DNA of 64,000 bases from contig NZ_CP016033.1 of NCBI RefSeq assembly GCF_001663175.1, positions 868,001 through 932,000 of the forward strand, given 5' to 3'. Every line of letters starts with the position of its first letter. The stretch's first letter is position 1. This stretch comes from Erythrobacter neustonensis (GTDB lineage: Bacteria; Pseudomonadota; Alphaproteobacteria; Sphingomonadales; Sphingomonadaceae). The notes under the pieces were generated by a model. It had not been told where the DNA came from. It ran no database searches and worked only from the letters and a program-made list of their open reading frames with translations. The translations under genes were made by a program, and so were the position numbers. Positions 33,582 through 42,146 of the stretch are shown piece after piece.

Positions 33582-34397
33582 TCAGAGATAGAACGCACCC
33601 TCGACCACGGTGACGCAGGGGCCGCCGAGCCATGCGCGGTCGCCTGCCAGCCGCAGCGTCAGATCGCCGCCGCGCGTGCTCGCCTGATGCGCGGTGAACT
33701 GCGTGCGGCCCAGCTTCTGCGCCCAGAACGGGGTGAGCGCGGCGTGCGCCGAGCCGGTGACCGAATCCTCGTCCACCCCGCCGCCGGGCACGAAGACGCG
33801 GCTGACGATATCGGTTGCATCGCCCGGCGCGGTGCAGATGAACTGGTCGCTGCCCAGCCGCTCGAGCCCGCGGATATCGGGCGCAAGCGCGCGCACCGCG
33901 GCCGCGTTTTCGAACAGGTAGATGTTGTAACCAAGCTCCGACCGCGCGACTTCGAACGGCGCTGCGCCCAGCAAGGCAATCGCCTCCGCCTGCCGCGCGG
34001 CAGTATCGGGCGCACACGGAATCGCGGGGAGCGCGAGTTCATAGCCCGCGCCGTCGCGCACCACTTCGAGGATCCCCGATTGCCGGGTGCGGAACGTCAC
34101 CCGGTCCATCGCCTGCCCTTCGGCATCGCAGGTCAGCAGCACGTGCCCGCTTGCCAGCGTGGCATGGCCGCACAGCGCGATCTCGTAGGTCGGGGTGCAC
34201 CAGCGCAGCTCCCAGTCGGCCGCACCGCTCGCATCGCGCACCACGAAGGCGGTTTCGGCGAAGTTGTTCTCCCCGCCGATCTTCACCAGCACATCGTCAG
34301 GCAACCATTCGTCCAGCACCATCACCGCTGCCTGATTGCCGCCGAAAGGCCGATCGCTGAAGGCATCGACGTGCCAATATGGAATTTTCTGCGTCAT
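33582..34397 (-). CDS. PhzF family isomerase
   Basis: 271 residues with the two-lobed diaminopimelate-epimerase-like fold. N-terminal YWHVDAFSDRPFGGNQAAVMVL and NNFAETAFV (catalytic Glu, about residue 46) match PhzF; LCGHATLASGHVL and the second-lobe VFVPGGGVDEDSVTGSAHAALTPFW complete the signature. Members are isomerases of small metabolites; the phenazine pathway itself is absent. It lies 10 bp after pdxH and is probably cotranscribed with it. Confidence 0.92.
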   Translation of the reverse strand: MTQKIPYWHVDAFSDRPFGGNQAAVMVLDEWLPDDVLVKIGGENNFAETAFVVRDASGAADWELRWCTPTYEIALCGHATLASGHVLLTCDAEGQAMDRVTFRTRQSGILEVVRDGAGYELALPAIPCAPDTAARQAEAIALLGAAPFEVARSELGYNIYLFENAAAVRALAPDIRGLERLGSDQFICTAPGDATDIVSRVFVPGGGVDEDSVTGSAHAALTPFWAQKLGRTQFTAHQASTRGGDLTLRLAGDRAWLGGPCVTVVEGAFYL

Positions 34398-34407
34398 CGT
34401 CCGTGCC

Positions 34408-35076
34408 TCAAGGGTAAAGGAGCGTGTCGGCCCACTCGCCATCCGCCCCATCGCGGACGAATTCGCGCCGGTCGTGCAGCCGGTTGTCGCGGTCGATCCA
34501 GAATTCGATCCGGCGGGGGGAAAGCGTGAAACCGGTCCAGTGCGCGGGGCGCGGCACCTGGCCTTCGCCCTCGTGTGCGGCCCAGACTTGCTGCACCCGG
34601 TCGAGATACTCCTGCCGCTGTGCCAGTGGGCGCGACTGGTCGCTCGCCGCGCTGCCGACCTGGCTCTTGTAGGGGCGCGAGTGGAAATAGGCATCGGCGC
34701 GCGCGGGGCTGACTTCGACCAGCGGGCCTTCGATGCGGATCTGGCGGCGCAGGCTCTTCCAGTGGAACAGCAAGGCGGCCTGCATGTTGGCGCGGATCTG
34801 CTCGCCCTTGCGGCTTTCCGCATTGGTGAAGAAGGTAAAGCCCCCGCCCCCCATGCCTTCGGGATTCTCGCCCGCGCCGTGCCCCTTCAAAAGCACCATC
34901 CGCACCGAGGGCGCACCATCCGCCGAGGCCGTGGCCAGCGCCATCGCGTTGGGATCGTTCAACTCGCCCACCTGCGCAGCGGCGAACCATTCCTCGAACA
35001 GGGCAAAGGGATCGGCGCCGGCGGGCAGCACGCTGTCGGCAAGCTGGGCATCGTCGAGCGGGGTGGTATCGGACAT
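34408..35076 (-). CDS. pdxH: Pyridoxamine/pyridoxine 5'-phosphate oxidase
   Basis: 222 residues. FMN enzyme that forms pyridoxal phosphate. APSVRMVLLKGH, GFTFFTNAESRKGEQIRANMQAALLFHWKSLRRQIRIEG, YFHSRPYKSQVGSAASDQSRPL and the C-terminal FWIDRDNRLHDRREF are family signatures including FMN- and PLP-binding residues. A slight N-terminal extension before FEEWF is common. Leads a two-gene unit with the phzF-type gene. Confidence 0.96.
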   Translation of the reverse strand: MSDTTPLDDAQLADSVLPAGADPFALFEEWFAAAQVGELNDPNAMALATASADGAPSVRMVLLKGHGAGENPEGMGGGGFTFFTNAESRKGEQIRANMQAALLFHWKSLRRQIRIEGPLVEVSPARADAYFHSRPYKSQVGSAASDQSRPLAQRQEYLDRVQQVWAAHEGEGQVPRPAHWTGFTLSPRRIEFWIDRDNRLHDRREFVRDGADGEWADTLLYP

Positions 35077-35219
35077 GGGCGCTTCCTCGAAACGGCGGTG
35101 ATTGCGGTGCCATAGTTACGCAGCACTGCCGGCGAAAGGCGCATGTGATGAACACGCGATTTCGCTCGGCACGGGCCGCACGCTTGCACAGGGCCGCTGT
35201 CTCACCTAGCTAACTCACC

Positions 35220-36215
35220 ATGCGCGATCCTTACGTCATTCTCGGAATACCCCGCACCGCGTCCGACGCGGACATCAAGAGCGCCTATCGCAAGCTCGCC
35301 AAGGAGCTGCATCCGGACCGCAACAAGGACAATCCCAAGGCGGCGGAGAAATTCTCCGATGCGACCCGCGCCTATGATCTGCTGAGCGACAAGAACAAGC
35401 GCGCGCAGTTCGACCGCGGCGAGATCGATGGCGAAGGCAATCCGGCCAATCCCTTTGCGGGCATGGGCGCGCGCCCCGGTTACGGGCGCGGCGGCACCTA
35501 TGGCGCGGGGCCGGGCGGCCCGGGCGGCGCAGGGCCGGGCGATTTCGGCGGCTTCGGCGGCGACGATGTCGATCTGGGCGATCTGTTCGAAGGGCTGTTC
35601 GGCGGGCGCAAGGCGCAGGCGCAGGCCGGCGCGCGGCGCGGTTTCGGCCGCCAGCCTCCGCCGCCCCCGCCCCGGCGCGGCGCGGATATCCAGTACCGGC
35701 TCGCAGTGCCTTTCGTCGATGCGGCTACCGGACGCGATCAGCGGATCACGCTGGCCGATGGCAAGGCGATCAACCTCAAACTGCCCGCCGGTGTCGAGGA
35801 TGGCACGATAATGCGCCTCAAGGACAAGGGCCACCCCGGCACCGGCGGCAATGGTGACGGGATCGTGATGGTCGAAGTCGGCACGCACCCCTTCTTCCGG
35901 CGGGAGGGCGACAATATCCGCATGGACCTGCCCGTCACGCTCGACGAGGCGGTGCGCGGCGCGAAGGTCAAATGCCCCACGGCCGATGGCGCGGTGATGC
36001 TGACGGTGAAGCCCGGCACCTCCAGCGGCACGGTGATGCGGCTGGCAGGCAAGGGCTGGACGAAGAAGAACGGCAAGACCACCGGCGGCGCGCCCGAACG
36101 CGGCGACCAGCTGGTGACGATCGAAATCCAGTTGCCCGCCGATCTGGCGGCGCTGGAACAGCGGCTCGACGGGTGGGTCGATACTGCGCGCCCGCGGGAG
36201 AAGTTCGGCCTCTAG
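35220..36215 (+). CDS. DnaJ/CbpA-type J-domain protein (no zinc finger)
   Basis: 331 residues. J-domain [45 protein letters not shown] with HPD at about 31-33, then a long Gly/Phe/Pro-rich linker (about 75-155) and a C-terminal DnaJ substrate-binding region ([74 protein letters not shown]). The four CxxCxGxG repeats are missing, so it is a CbpA-like class B co-chaperone of DnaK. First gene of a four-gene unit ending in the UDP-sugar epimerase. Confidence 0.92.
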   Translation: MRDPYVILGIPRTASDADIKSAYRKLAKELHPDRNKDNPKAAEKFSDATRAYDLLSDKNKRAQFDRGEIDGEGNPANPFAGMGARPGYGRGGTYGAGPGGPGGAGPGDFGGFGGDDVDLGDLFEGLFGGRKAQAQAGARRGFGRQPPPPPPRRGADIQYRLAVPFVDAATGRDQRITLADGKAINLKLPAGVEDGTIMRLKDKGHPGTGGNGDGIVMVEVGTHPFFRREGDNIRMDLPVTLDEAVRGAKVKCPTADGAVMLTVKPGTSSGTVMRLAGKGWTKKNGKTTGGAPERGDQLVTIEIQLPADLAALEQRLDGWVDTARPREKFGL

Positions 36216-36233
36216 CGCCGGGCGAACACGATC

Positions 36234-37124
36234 ATGGCCCTGCCCTTCTCCCTCGCGCGTCTCCCCGCCCGCACATGGCCGGTGACGCGCAAGGTGCTGA
36301 TCGATACCTTCAACGACGGGTTCATCCACGCGGGCAACCTTGCCTATCTGTCGATGCTGGCGATCTTCCCGTTCTTCATCCTGGGCGCGGCGCTGTTCGA
36401 TCTGATCGGCGGGCGCGAGAATGCCGAGGCGCTGATCTTCAACGTCGCGCGCGCCATGCCATCCTCGGTCGCGACCACGATCGTTCCCGTCGCCGAAACG
36501 GTCATCGCCGCACGCTCGGGCTGGCTGTTGTGGCTGGGCGGGCTGGTGGCGCTGTGGACCGTGTCGAGCCTGATCGAGACGATCCGCGATATCCTGCGCC
36601 GTGCCTACGACACCAAGTCGGGCAGCAGCTTTTTCAAGAAGCGGCTGATTTCGATCGGGCTGATTCTGGGGGCGGTGGTGCTGCTGATGCTGTCGCTGTT
36701 CGCGCAGGTGATGATCGGCGGCGCGCAGGAGATCATTCAGACCACGGTGCCCGAATTCGCCACGCTGATCGGCGCGCTGCGCCTGTCGCGGATCGTGCCG
36801 GGGATCGGCCTTGCGGCCTCGCTGTGGATTTTGTTCGTCACGCTGACGCCCAAATCCTATCGCGGGCGGCAGTGGCCCAAATGGCCCGGCGCACTGTTCA
36901 CCACGCTGTGGTGGCTCGCGGTGTCCGCCGCGCTGCCCGTGGTGCTGCGCAGCGCCTTTGCCTATGATCTGACCTATGGCAGTCTGGCGGGCAGCATGGT
37001 GACGCTGCTGTTTTTCTGGCTTGTCGGGCTGGGCCTCGTTATCGGCGCGGAATTGAATGCGGCACTGGCGGTCGAGGGGCGCACCCCCACGCCCGAACCC
37101 GCCGCCAAGGAGACGACGGAATGA
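36234..37124 (+). CDS. YihY/BrkB family inner-membrane protein
   Basis: 296 residues, about six membrane helices. DTFNDGFIHAGNLAYLSMLAIFPFFILGAALFDLIGG is the diagnostic first block; AARSGWLLWLGGLVALWTVSSLIETIRDILRRAYD and LTYGSLAGSMVTLLFFWLVGLGLVIGAELNAAL close the family. Function is unsettled (once proposed as RNase BN, now considered a membrane protein of unknown transport role). Overlaps fabI by 4 bp. Confidence 0.92.
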   Translation: MALPFSLARLPARTWPVTRKVLIDTFNDGFIHAGNLAYLSMLAIFPFFILGAALFDLIGGRENAEALIFNVARAMPSSVATTIVPVAETVIAARSGWLLWLGGLVALWTVSSLIETIRDILRRAYDTKSGSSFFKKRLISIGLILGAVVLLMLSLFAQVMIGGAQEIIQTTVPEFATLIGALRLSRIVPGIGLAASLWILFVTLTPKSYRGRQWPKWPGALFTTLWWLAVSAALPVVLRSAFAYDLTYGSLAGSMVTLLFFWLVGLGLVIGAELNAALAVEGRTPTPEPAAKETTE

Positions 37125-37927
37125 ACGGACTGATGGCAGGCAAGCGCGGCCTCATCATGGGCCTTGCCAACGACAAGTCGCTGGCGTGGGGCATCGCCAA
37201 GAAGCTGGCCGAACACGGCGCGCAGCTGGCCTTCTCCTATCAGGGCGACGCGCTGGCCAAGCGGGTGATTCCGCTCGCCGCCGAACTGGGCAGCGATTTC
37301 ACTTTCGAATGCGACGTGTCGAGCATGGATTCGCTCGATGCGGCCTTTGCTGCGCTGAAGGAACGCTGGGACACGATCGATTTCGTGGTCCACGCGATCG
37401 GCTATTCGGACAAGAACGAACTGCGCGGAAAATATGTCGACACCAGCCTCGACAACTTCCTCAACACGATGAACATCTCGGCCTATTCGCTGGTGGCGAT
37501 CAGCCAGCGCGCGGCGGCGATGATGCCCGAAAGCGGCGGCGCGATCCTGACGCTGTCTTATTACGGCGCCGAAAAGGTGATCCCGCATTACAACGTCATG
37601 GGCGTCGCCAAGGCGGCGCTGGAGACGAGTGTGAAATATCTCGCCAATGATCTGGGGCCGCGCAATATCCGTGTCAACGCGATCAGTGCAGGCCCGATCA
37701 AGACGCTGGCGGCAAGCGGGATCGGCGATTTCCGCTACATTCTGAAGTGGAACGAATACAACGCGCCGCTGCGCCGCAACGTCACGATCGAGGATGTCGG
37801 CGGTGCGGGGCTCTATCTCGTGTCCGATCTCGCCTCGGGCGTGACGGGCGAAACGCACCATGTCGATGCGGGCTATCATGTGGTCGGCATGAAGCAGGAA
37901 GACGCACCCGACATCGCGCTCGCCTGA
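37121..37927 (+). CDS. fabI: Enoyl-[acyl-carrier-protein] reductase (NADH)
   Basis: 268 residues. Last step of each fatty-acid elongation cycle. MGLANDKSLAWGIAKKL is the FabI cofactor loop, AIGYSDKNELRGKY and TLSYYGAEKVIPHYNVMGVAKAAL give the Tyr-x6-Lys active site typical of FabI rather than FabL/V. AAGGAGACGACGGA precedes the ATG. Cotranscribed with brkB-type gene (ATGA overlap). Confidence 0.96.
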   Translation: MNGLMAGKRGLIMGLANDKSLAWGIAKKLAEHGAQLAFSYQGDALAKRVIPLAAELGSDFTFECDVSSMDSLDAAFAALKERWDTIDFVVHAIGYSDKNELRGKYVDTSLDNFLNTMNISAYSLVAISQRAAAMMPESGGAILTLSYYGAEKVIPHYNVMGVAKAALETSVKYLANDLGPRNIRVNAISAGPIKTLAASGIGDFRYILKWNEYNAPLRRNVTIEDVGGAGLYLVSDLASGVTGETHHVDAGYHVVGMKQEDAPDIALA

Positions 37928-37933
37928 CCGGGC

Positions 37934-38947
37934 GTGCGCACCGTCCTTGTCACGGGGTCTGCCGGGTTCATCGGCTATCACCTGTCGGCGCTGCTGCTGG
38001 CCGAGGGGTTCCGCGTCGTCGGTTATGACGGGATGACGGACTATTACGATGTCCGGCTGAAACAGCGGCGCCACCAGATGTTGCTACAGCATCCGAATTT
38101 CTCCTGCACCGAGGGGCTGCTGGAGCATTTCGAGACACTGCACGCGCTGGCGCTCGCGGAAAAGCCCGATGTGATCGTCCACCTCGCCGCGCAGGCGGGG
38201 GTGCGTTACAGCCTCGAAAACCCGCGCGCCTATGTCGAAGCCAATCTGGTGGGCGCGTTCAACGTGATGGAATGCGCGCGCGAGCTTGGCGTGGATCATC
38301 TGCTGATGGCCTCGACCTCGTCGGTCTACGGCGCGGAAACCGACATGCCGTTCCGCGAAGCGCAGAAGGTCGACACGCCGCTTACGCTCTACGCCGCGAC
38401 CAAGAAGGCGAACGAGGCGATGGCGCATTCCTACGCGCACCTCTGGAACCTGCCGACCACGATGTTCCGGTTCTTCACGGTCTACGGGCCCTGGGGGCGG
38501 CCCGACATGGCGCTGTTCAAGTTCACCCGCGGGATCCTCGAAGGCACGCCGATCGACATCTACAACGACGGCGCGATGTACCGCGATTTCACTTACGTCA
38601 CCGATCTGGTGCGCGGCATCCGGCTGCTGATCGATGCCGCCCCGGTGCGGCCCGAGAGCGCGGAGGACATCGCGGAGGGCGACAGCCTTTCCCCGGCTGC
38701 GCCCTACCGCGTGGTCAATATCGGCAATGGCGACAAGGTGCGGCTGCTCGATTTCGTCGAGGCGATCGAGGCCGAATGCGGGCGCGCCGCGATCCGCAAC
38801 TACCTGCCGATGCAGAAAGGCGACGTCCCTGCGACCTGGGCCGATGCCGCGCTGCTCAGGGCGCTCACCGGCTACGCCCCGCAAACGCCGTTTCGCGAAG
38901 GCGTGGCGCAGTTCGTCGCGTGGTACCGCGAATATTACGGGGTGTGA
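37934..38947 (+). CDS. NAD-dependent UDP-sugar epimerase (UDP-glucuronate 4-epimerase type)
   Basis: 337 residues. Extended SDR: VLVTGSAGFIGYHLSALLLAEG; YGDGMTDYYDVRLKQRR-like YDGMTDYYDV, HLAAQAGVRYSLENPRAYVEANLVGAFNVMECARE, STSSVYGAETDMPF, and YAATKKANEAMAHSYAHLW (YxxxK). The DYYD/RLKQ and R-Y-S-L-E-N-P blocks point to the UDP-glucuronate/galacturonate epimerase (LpsL/CapI) group. Start is GTG, 6 bp after the fabI stop. Probably supplies a uronic acid sugar for envelope polysaccharide. Confidence 0.88.
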   Translation: MRTVLVTGSAGFIGYHLSALLLAEGFRVVGYDGMTDYYDVRLKQRRHQMLLQHPNFSCTEGLLEHFETLHALALAEKPDVIVHLAAQAGVRYSLENPRAYVEANLVGAFNVMECARELGVDHLLMASTSSVYGAETDMPFREAQKVDTPLTLYAATKKANEAMAHSYAHLWNLPTTMFRFFTVYGPWGRPDMALFKFTRGILEGTPIDIYNDGAMYRDFTYVTDLVRGIRLLIDAAPVRPESAEDIAEGDSLSPAAPYRVVNIGNGDKVRLLDFVEAIEAECGRAAIRNYLPMQKGDVPATWADAALLRALTGYAPQTPFREGVAQFVAWYREYYGV

Positions 38948-38950
38948 GGC

Positions 38951-39517
38951 TTACTTGGGCGGCGCGGGCAAGGCGCCCTCGCCCGGAAGCTCGGCCTGCC
39001 GCTCGCGTTCCAAACGCTGCATGTATTCGCGCTCGATCATCTCGACGCGGCTCTGTTCTTCCGCGGCATCGGCGTCGATCGTCGACAGACGTTCGGCGCG
39101 CGCCTGCTCGATCAGCAGACCGAAGCGCACCGCGTCAGCCTCGGACTTGTCCTTGTAGGCGGCTTCGATGAACTTCTGGTTGCATCCGGTGAAACCCCCT
39201 GCGCCCGCGGGCGAGCAGCTCATCGTGCCGAAATCGCCGACATATTTGATTTCCTCGACCTGCCGCGCGCGCGCGCGGTTGGCGGGATCGTCCGAATAGC
39301 GCAGGTTGGTGGGGATGCGGTAGCGGTCTTCCTGGACGAGGATTTCGCACACCACAACCTCGCCCGGCTGCGCCACGGGGCATTCGGCCGGATCATAGGC
39401 GATCACCATGTTGACCTTTTCGCCTGCGCTCTGCGCGACGGCCGGGACCGATCCGGCACCGATCGCGGCAAGCGCGCCGAGAACGGCAAGCGGGGCGGAG
39501 GCGAACAGATGCTTCAT
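38951..39517 (-). CDS. Secreted protein of unknown function
   Basis: 188 residues. Signal peptide MKHLFASAPLAVLGALAAIGAGSVPAVAQS. The mature part has MVIAYDPAECPVAQPGEVVVCEILVQEDRYRIPTNLR, paired cysteines further on (MSCSPAGAGGFTGCNQKF) and a long, highly charged C-terminal helix (IEQARAERLSTIDADAAEEQSRVEMIEREYMQRLERERQAE) ending in proline. The RYRIP segment recurs in many small sphingomonad exported proteins in my recollection. No catalytic motif seen. Confidence 0.65.
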   Translation of the reverse strand: MKHLFASAPLAVLGALAAIGAGSVPAVAQSAGEKVNMVIAYDPAECPVAQPGEVVVCEILVQEDRYRIPTNLRYSDDPANRARARQVEEIKYVGDFGTMSCSPAGAGGFTGCNQKFIEAAYKDKSEADAVRFGLLIEQARAERLSTIDADAAEEQSRVEMIEREYMQRLERERQAELPGEGALPAPPK

Positions 39518-39674
39518 GGCGGACGGTAATCCTCTATCGGGGCGCGGGGCTGGACAAAACCATGCCCCCGGTGCTGCGGCCTTGTCTAGTCCCGGGGGGC
39601 TGAACCGGGTGTGAAGGCAGGACAAACCCGCCGCCTGCCGGCAATGTTCCGGCGTCGGGGCGGGCCGCCGCCCT

Positions 39675-40196
39675 TCAGACCCGCTCGCTGACTTTGATCG
39701 CGATCCGGCAGCCCAGCCGGATCACCCCCGACAACAGCGGATAGGCCGGCGCGCGTTCGGCGCCGTGGGCGAAGGCGGCATCGCGGTGCTCGCGCTCTTC
39801 CTCGCGGAATTCGGCGATCATTTCGGCAAGCTCGGGGTCGGCCCCGGTCGCCTCCAGCGCGTCGAGCTGATCCGAATAGTGCTTGTCGATCTCGGTCTCG
39901 ACCGCGGCGGTGCAGGCCATCGCCGCCTCGGGGCCGAGCAGCGCGGTGCCTGCACCCAGCACATAGCCTGCCGCCGACCAGATCGGATGGAGCGCGGTCG
40001 GGCGCACGCCCCGTTTGGCCATCAGCGCATCGAACTTCGCGCGGTGCACGGCTTCCTGGGCTGCCATGTGCCGGATCTCGGCCGATTGCGGCCCGCGGTC
40101 GCCCATTACGGCAAGCTGGCCTTCGTAGATGCGGGTCGCGCCGAATTCGCCGGCCTGGTCGACCCGGATCATGCGGTGGATGTCTTTGCGGTCCAT
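39675..40196 (-). CDS. coq7: Demethoxyubiquinone hydroxylase family protein
   Basis: 173 residues of the ferritin-like di-iron Coq7 family. Iron ligands are in GEFGATRIYEGQLAV (Glu), AAQEAVHRAKFDAL (ExxH) and EFREEEREHRDAAFAHG (ExxH). Hydroxylates 5-demethoxyubiquinol in ubiquinone synthesis. AGGAG with 6-nt spacing favours the second of two adjacent ATGs. It follows dsbB by 22 bp on the minus strand. This di-iron route is one of several alphaproteobacterial options for this step. Confidence 0.93.
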   Translation of the reverse strand: MDRKDIHRMIRVDQAGEFGATRIYEGQLAVMGDRGPQSAEIRHMAAQEAVHRAKFDALMAKRGVRPTALHPIWSAAGYVLGAGTALLGPEAAMACTAAVETEIDKHYSDQLDALEATGADPELAEMIAEFREEEREHRDAAFAHGAERAPAYPLLSGVIRLGCRIAIKVSERV

Positions 40197-40218
40197 CATC
40201 GGCTCCTTGAAAGCAGTC

Positions 40219-40671
40219 TCACTTGCGATACGCGGCGAGCGCCACGATGGCCGCACCCGCCACGCTCGAAATCAGGAAGTTGAAGCCTGCAAGGCTGATT
40301 CCGCCCAGCGTCCACGGCGCGACATCGCAGCGGATCAGCGGCGCGGCGTTGAAATCCATGATGTCGACGCCCGCACCCGGCTTGGAACAGGCGGTGATGC
40401 CTTCCCACCAGCCATATTCGACCCCGGCATGGAACCCGCCGATCAGCCCCGAGGTCAGGATCGCCAGCCCCGCCAGCGCCGTCCACACCTGCGGCGGTTT
40501 GGCGACATAGGCGATCACGCCCAGCACCAGCGCGGCAAAGTGCGGGTAACGCTGCCACCAGCACATCTCGCACGGGTAGAGCCCGAAGGCATATTGCCCC
40601 ACATAGGCCCCGCCGAGCAGTGCAGCCGGGACCAGCACGGCGAGCATCCGCGCCTTTGCAAGATTGTCCAT
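40219..40671 (-). CDS. dsbB: Disulfide bond formation protein B
   Basis: 150 residues, four membrane helices. The first redox pair is LYPCEMCWWQRYPH (about 33-46) and the second is TACSKPG...LIRCDVAPW (about 94 and 114), the DsbB arrangement that passes electrons from DsbA to quinone. ATG at 40671 chosen over a TTG one codon before. Between ctpA and coq7 on the minus strand; its electron acceptor quinone pathway is served by the next gene. Confidence 0.92.
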   Translation of the reverse strand: MDNLAKARMLAVLVPAALLGGAYVGQYAFGLYPCEMCWWQRYPHFAALVLGVIAYVAKPPQVWTALAGLAILTSGLIGGFHAGVEYGWWEGITACSKPGAGVDIMDFNAAPLIRCDVAPWTLGGISLAGFNFLISSVAGAAIVALAAYRK

Positions 40672-40684
40672 CAACGCTGTCCGG

Positions 40685-42049
40685 TTACGGCTTGGCCGCA
40701 GGCTGCTTGCCAGGGCGCAGTGCCACGGTGCTGCGGGTGGTGCGGCGCAAGGTTTCCATCGCGTAGTTCAGCTGGAAATCCTTGATGCCCTGCTTTTCCA
40801 GTTCGGCGGCGGTCAGCTGGAAGCGCGGATCGGCGATCTTGTCGGCCTCCATCTGCTCGTCCTTCATGCCAAGCTCGTTGATCAGGTGGCCGCGCAGATC
40901 GCTTTCGCGGGTCTGGTATTTCTGGCGCAGCACATAATCGGGATCGGAAATCTGCGGCACCATGATGTCGGGCTTGATCCCGCCTTCCTGCACCGAACGA
41001 CCCGCGGGCAGATAGTAGCGTGCGGTGGTCAGCTTCAGCGCGGCATCATTGCCCAGCGGCAGCAGCGACTGCACGCTGCCCTTGCCGAAGCTCCGCTCGC
41101 CCATCACCAGCGCGCGGCGGTGGTCCTGCAAGGCGCCCGCGACGATTTCCGAGGCCGAGGCGGAGCCGGCATTGATCAGCACGATCATCGGCACGCCTTC
41201 GGCCATGTCGCCGCGATAGACGGTCTCGGCATCGTAGAGCATCGTTTCGCCGCGCGCGCGGCCACGCTGGCTGACGATCCGGCCATTGGTCAGGAACAGG
41301 TCCGACAGCGCGACCGATTCGTCGAGGCTGCCGCCGGGATTGTTGCGCAAATCGAGCACCAGACCGGCGATCTTGCCGCCCGGCGCCTTCTTCTTGAGCG
41401 CCTGCCATTCGGCGAACACGTCCGCGCCAACATTGGCGCTGAATTCGTTGACCGAAATCATCGCGATATTGCCCGGCGCCAGTTCCGAGGTGACCGGTTC
41501 CAGCTCGATCACGCCGCGCATCACGTCGAGTTCGAGCGGCGCATCGCGGCCCTCGCGGAAGATCGTCAGCCGGATCGAGGTGCCCTTGGGCCCACGCATC
41601 TGCGCGACCGCATCATCGAGCTTGGTATCGACGATCAGCTTGCCGTTGAGGTGTGTGATGAAATCGCCAGCCTTGATCCCGGCAGTTTCGGCCGGGCTGC
41701 CGCGGAACGGCGAGATCACCTTGACCGCGCCATCCTCCATCACCACCGACAGGCCGAGGCCAGAGTACTTGCCGTCGATCATCGTTTCGAGCCGCTGGAG
41801 ATCGCTCCCGTCGAGATAGGCCGAGTGCGGATCGAGGCTGGCGAGCATCCCGTCGATCGCGCCGCGGATCAGCTTTTCATCGTCGACTGGCTCGACATAG
41901 CTCGCCTTGACCCGCTGGAAGACCGCGAACAGCTTGGCAAATTCGGGCCCCGCGCGGCCATCGACCTGCGCCATCGTGGCGGTGGTCGCCGGGATCAGCG
42001 CGATGGCGGTGACCAGCGCTGCACTGTGGAGGAGAGCGGCAAACTTCAT
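40685..42049 (-). CDS. S41 family carboxy-terminal processing peptidase
   Basis: 454 residues. Signal peptide (MKFAALLHSAALVTAIALIPATTATMAQ), a Ctp N-terminal region (VFQRVKASYVEPVDDEKLIRGAIDGMLASLDPHSAYL), a PDZ domain (SGLGLSVVMEDGAVKVISPFRGSPAETAGIKAGDFITHLNG) and the S41 protease domain with the Ser in NAGSASASEIVAGALQDHRRA and Lys in GERSFGKGSVQ. Periplasmic protease for peptidoglycan-associated or tail-specific processing. It follows the EnvC-like gene, a pairing found in many alphaproteobacteria and likely functional. Confidence 0.95.
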   Translation of the reverse strand: MKFAALLHSAALVTAIALIPATTATMAQVDGRAGPEFAKLFAVFQRVKASYVEPVDDEKLIRGAIDGMLASLDPHSAYLDGSDLQRLETMIDGKYSGLGLSVVMEDGAVKVISPFRGSPAETAGIKAGDFITHLNGKLIVDTKLDDAVAQMRGPKGTSIRLTIFREGRDAPLELDVMRGVIELEPVTSELAPGNIAMISVNEFSANVGADVFAEWQALKKKAPGGKIAGLVLDLRNNPGGSLDESVALSDLFLTNGRIVSQRGRARGETMLYDAETVYRGDMAEGVPMIVLINAGSASASEIVAGALQDHRRALVMGERSFGKGSVQSLLPLGNDAALKLTTARYYLPAGRSVQEGGIKPDIMVPQISDPDYVLRQKYQTRESDLRGHLINELGMKDEQMEADKIADPRFQLTAAELEKQGIKDFQLNYAMETLRRTTRSTVALRPGKQPAAKP

Positions 42050-42146
42050 GGGTGGCAAGGCTCCTTAAGGCGGCCAATGTATAGGTTCGGCCGCATGAAC
42101 GCCAGATAACTCGTGCGCCTTGGCAAAGCCCGCAAGGCGGGACAGA

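Noticed and set aside
34140..34146. Other CACGTG-like cores as further parS sites
   Set aside because: They lack the flanking TGTTTC/GAAACA arms.
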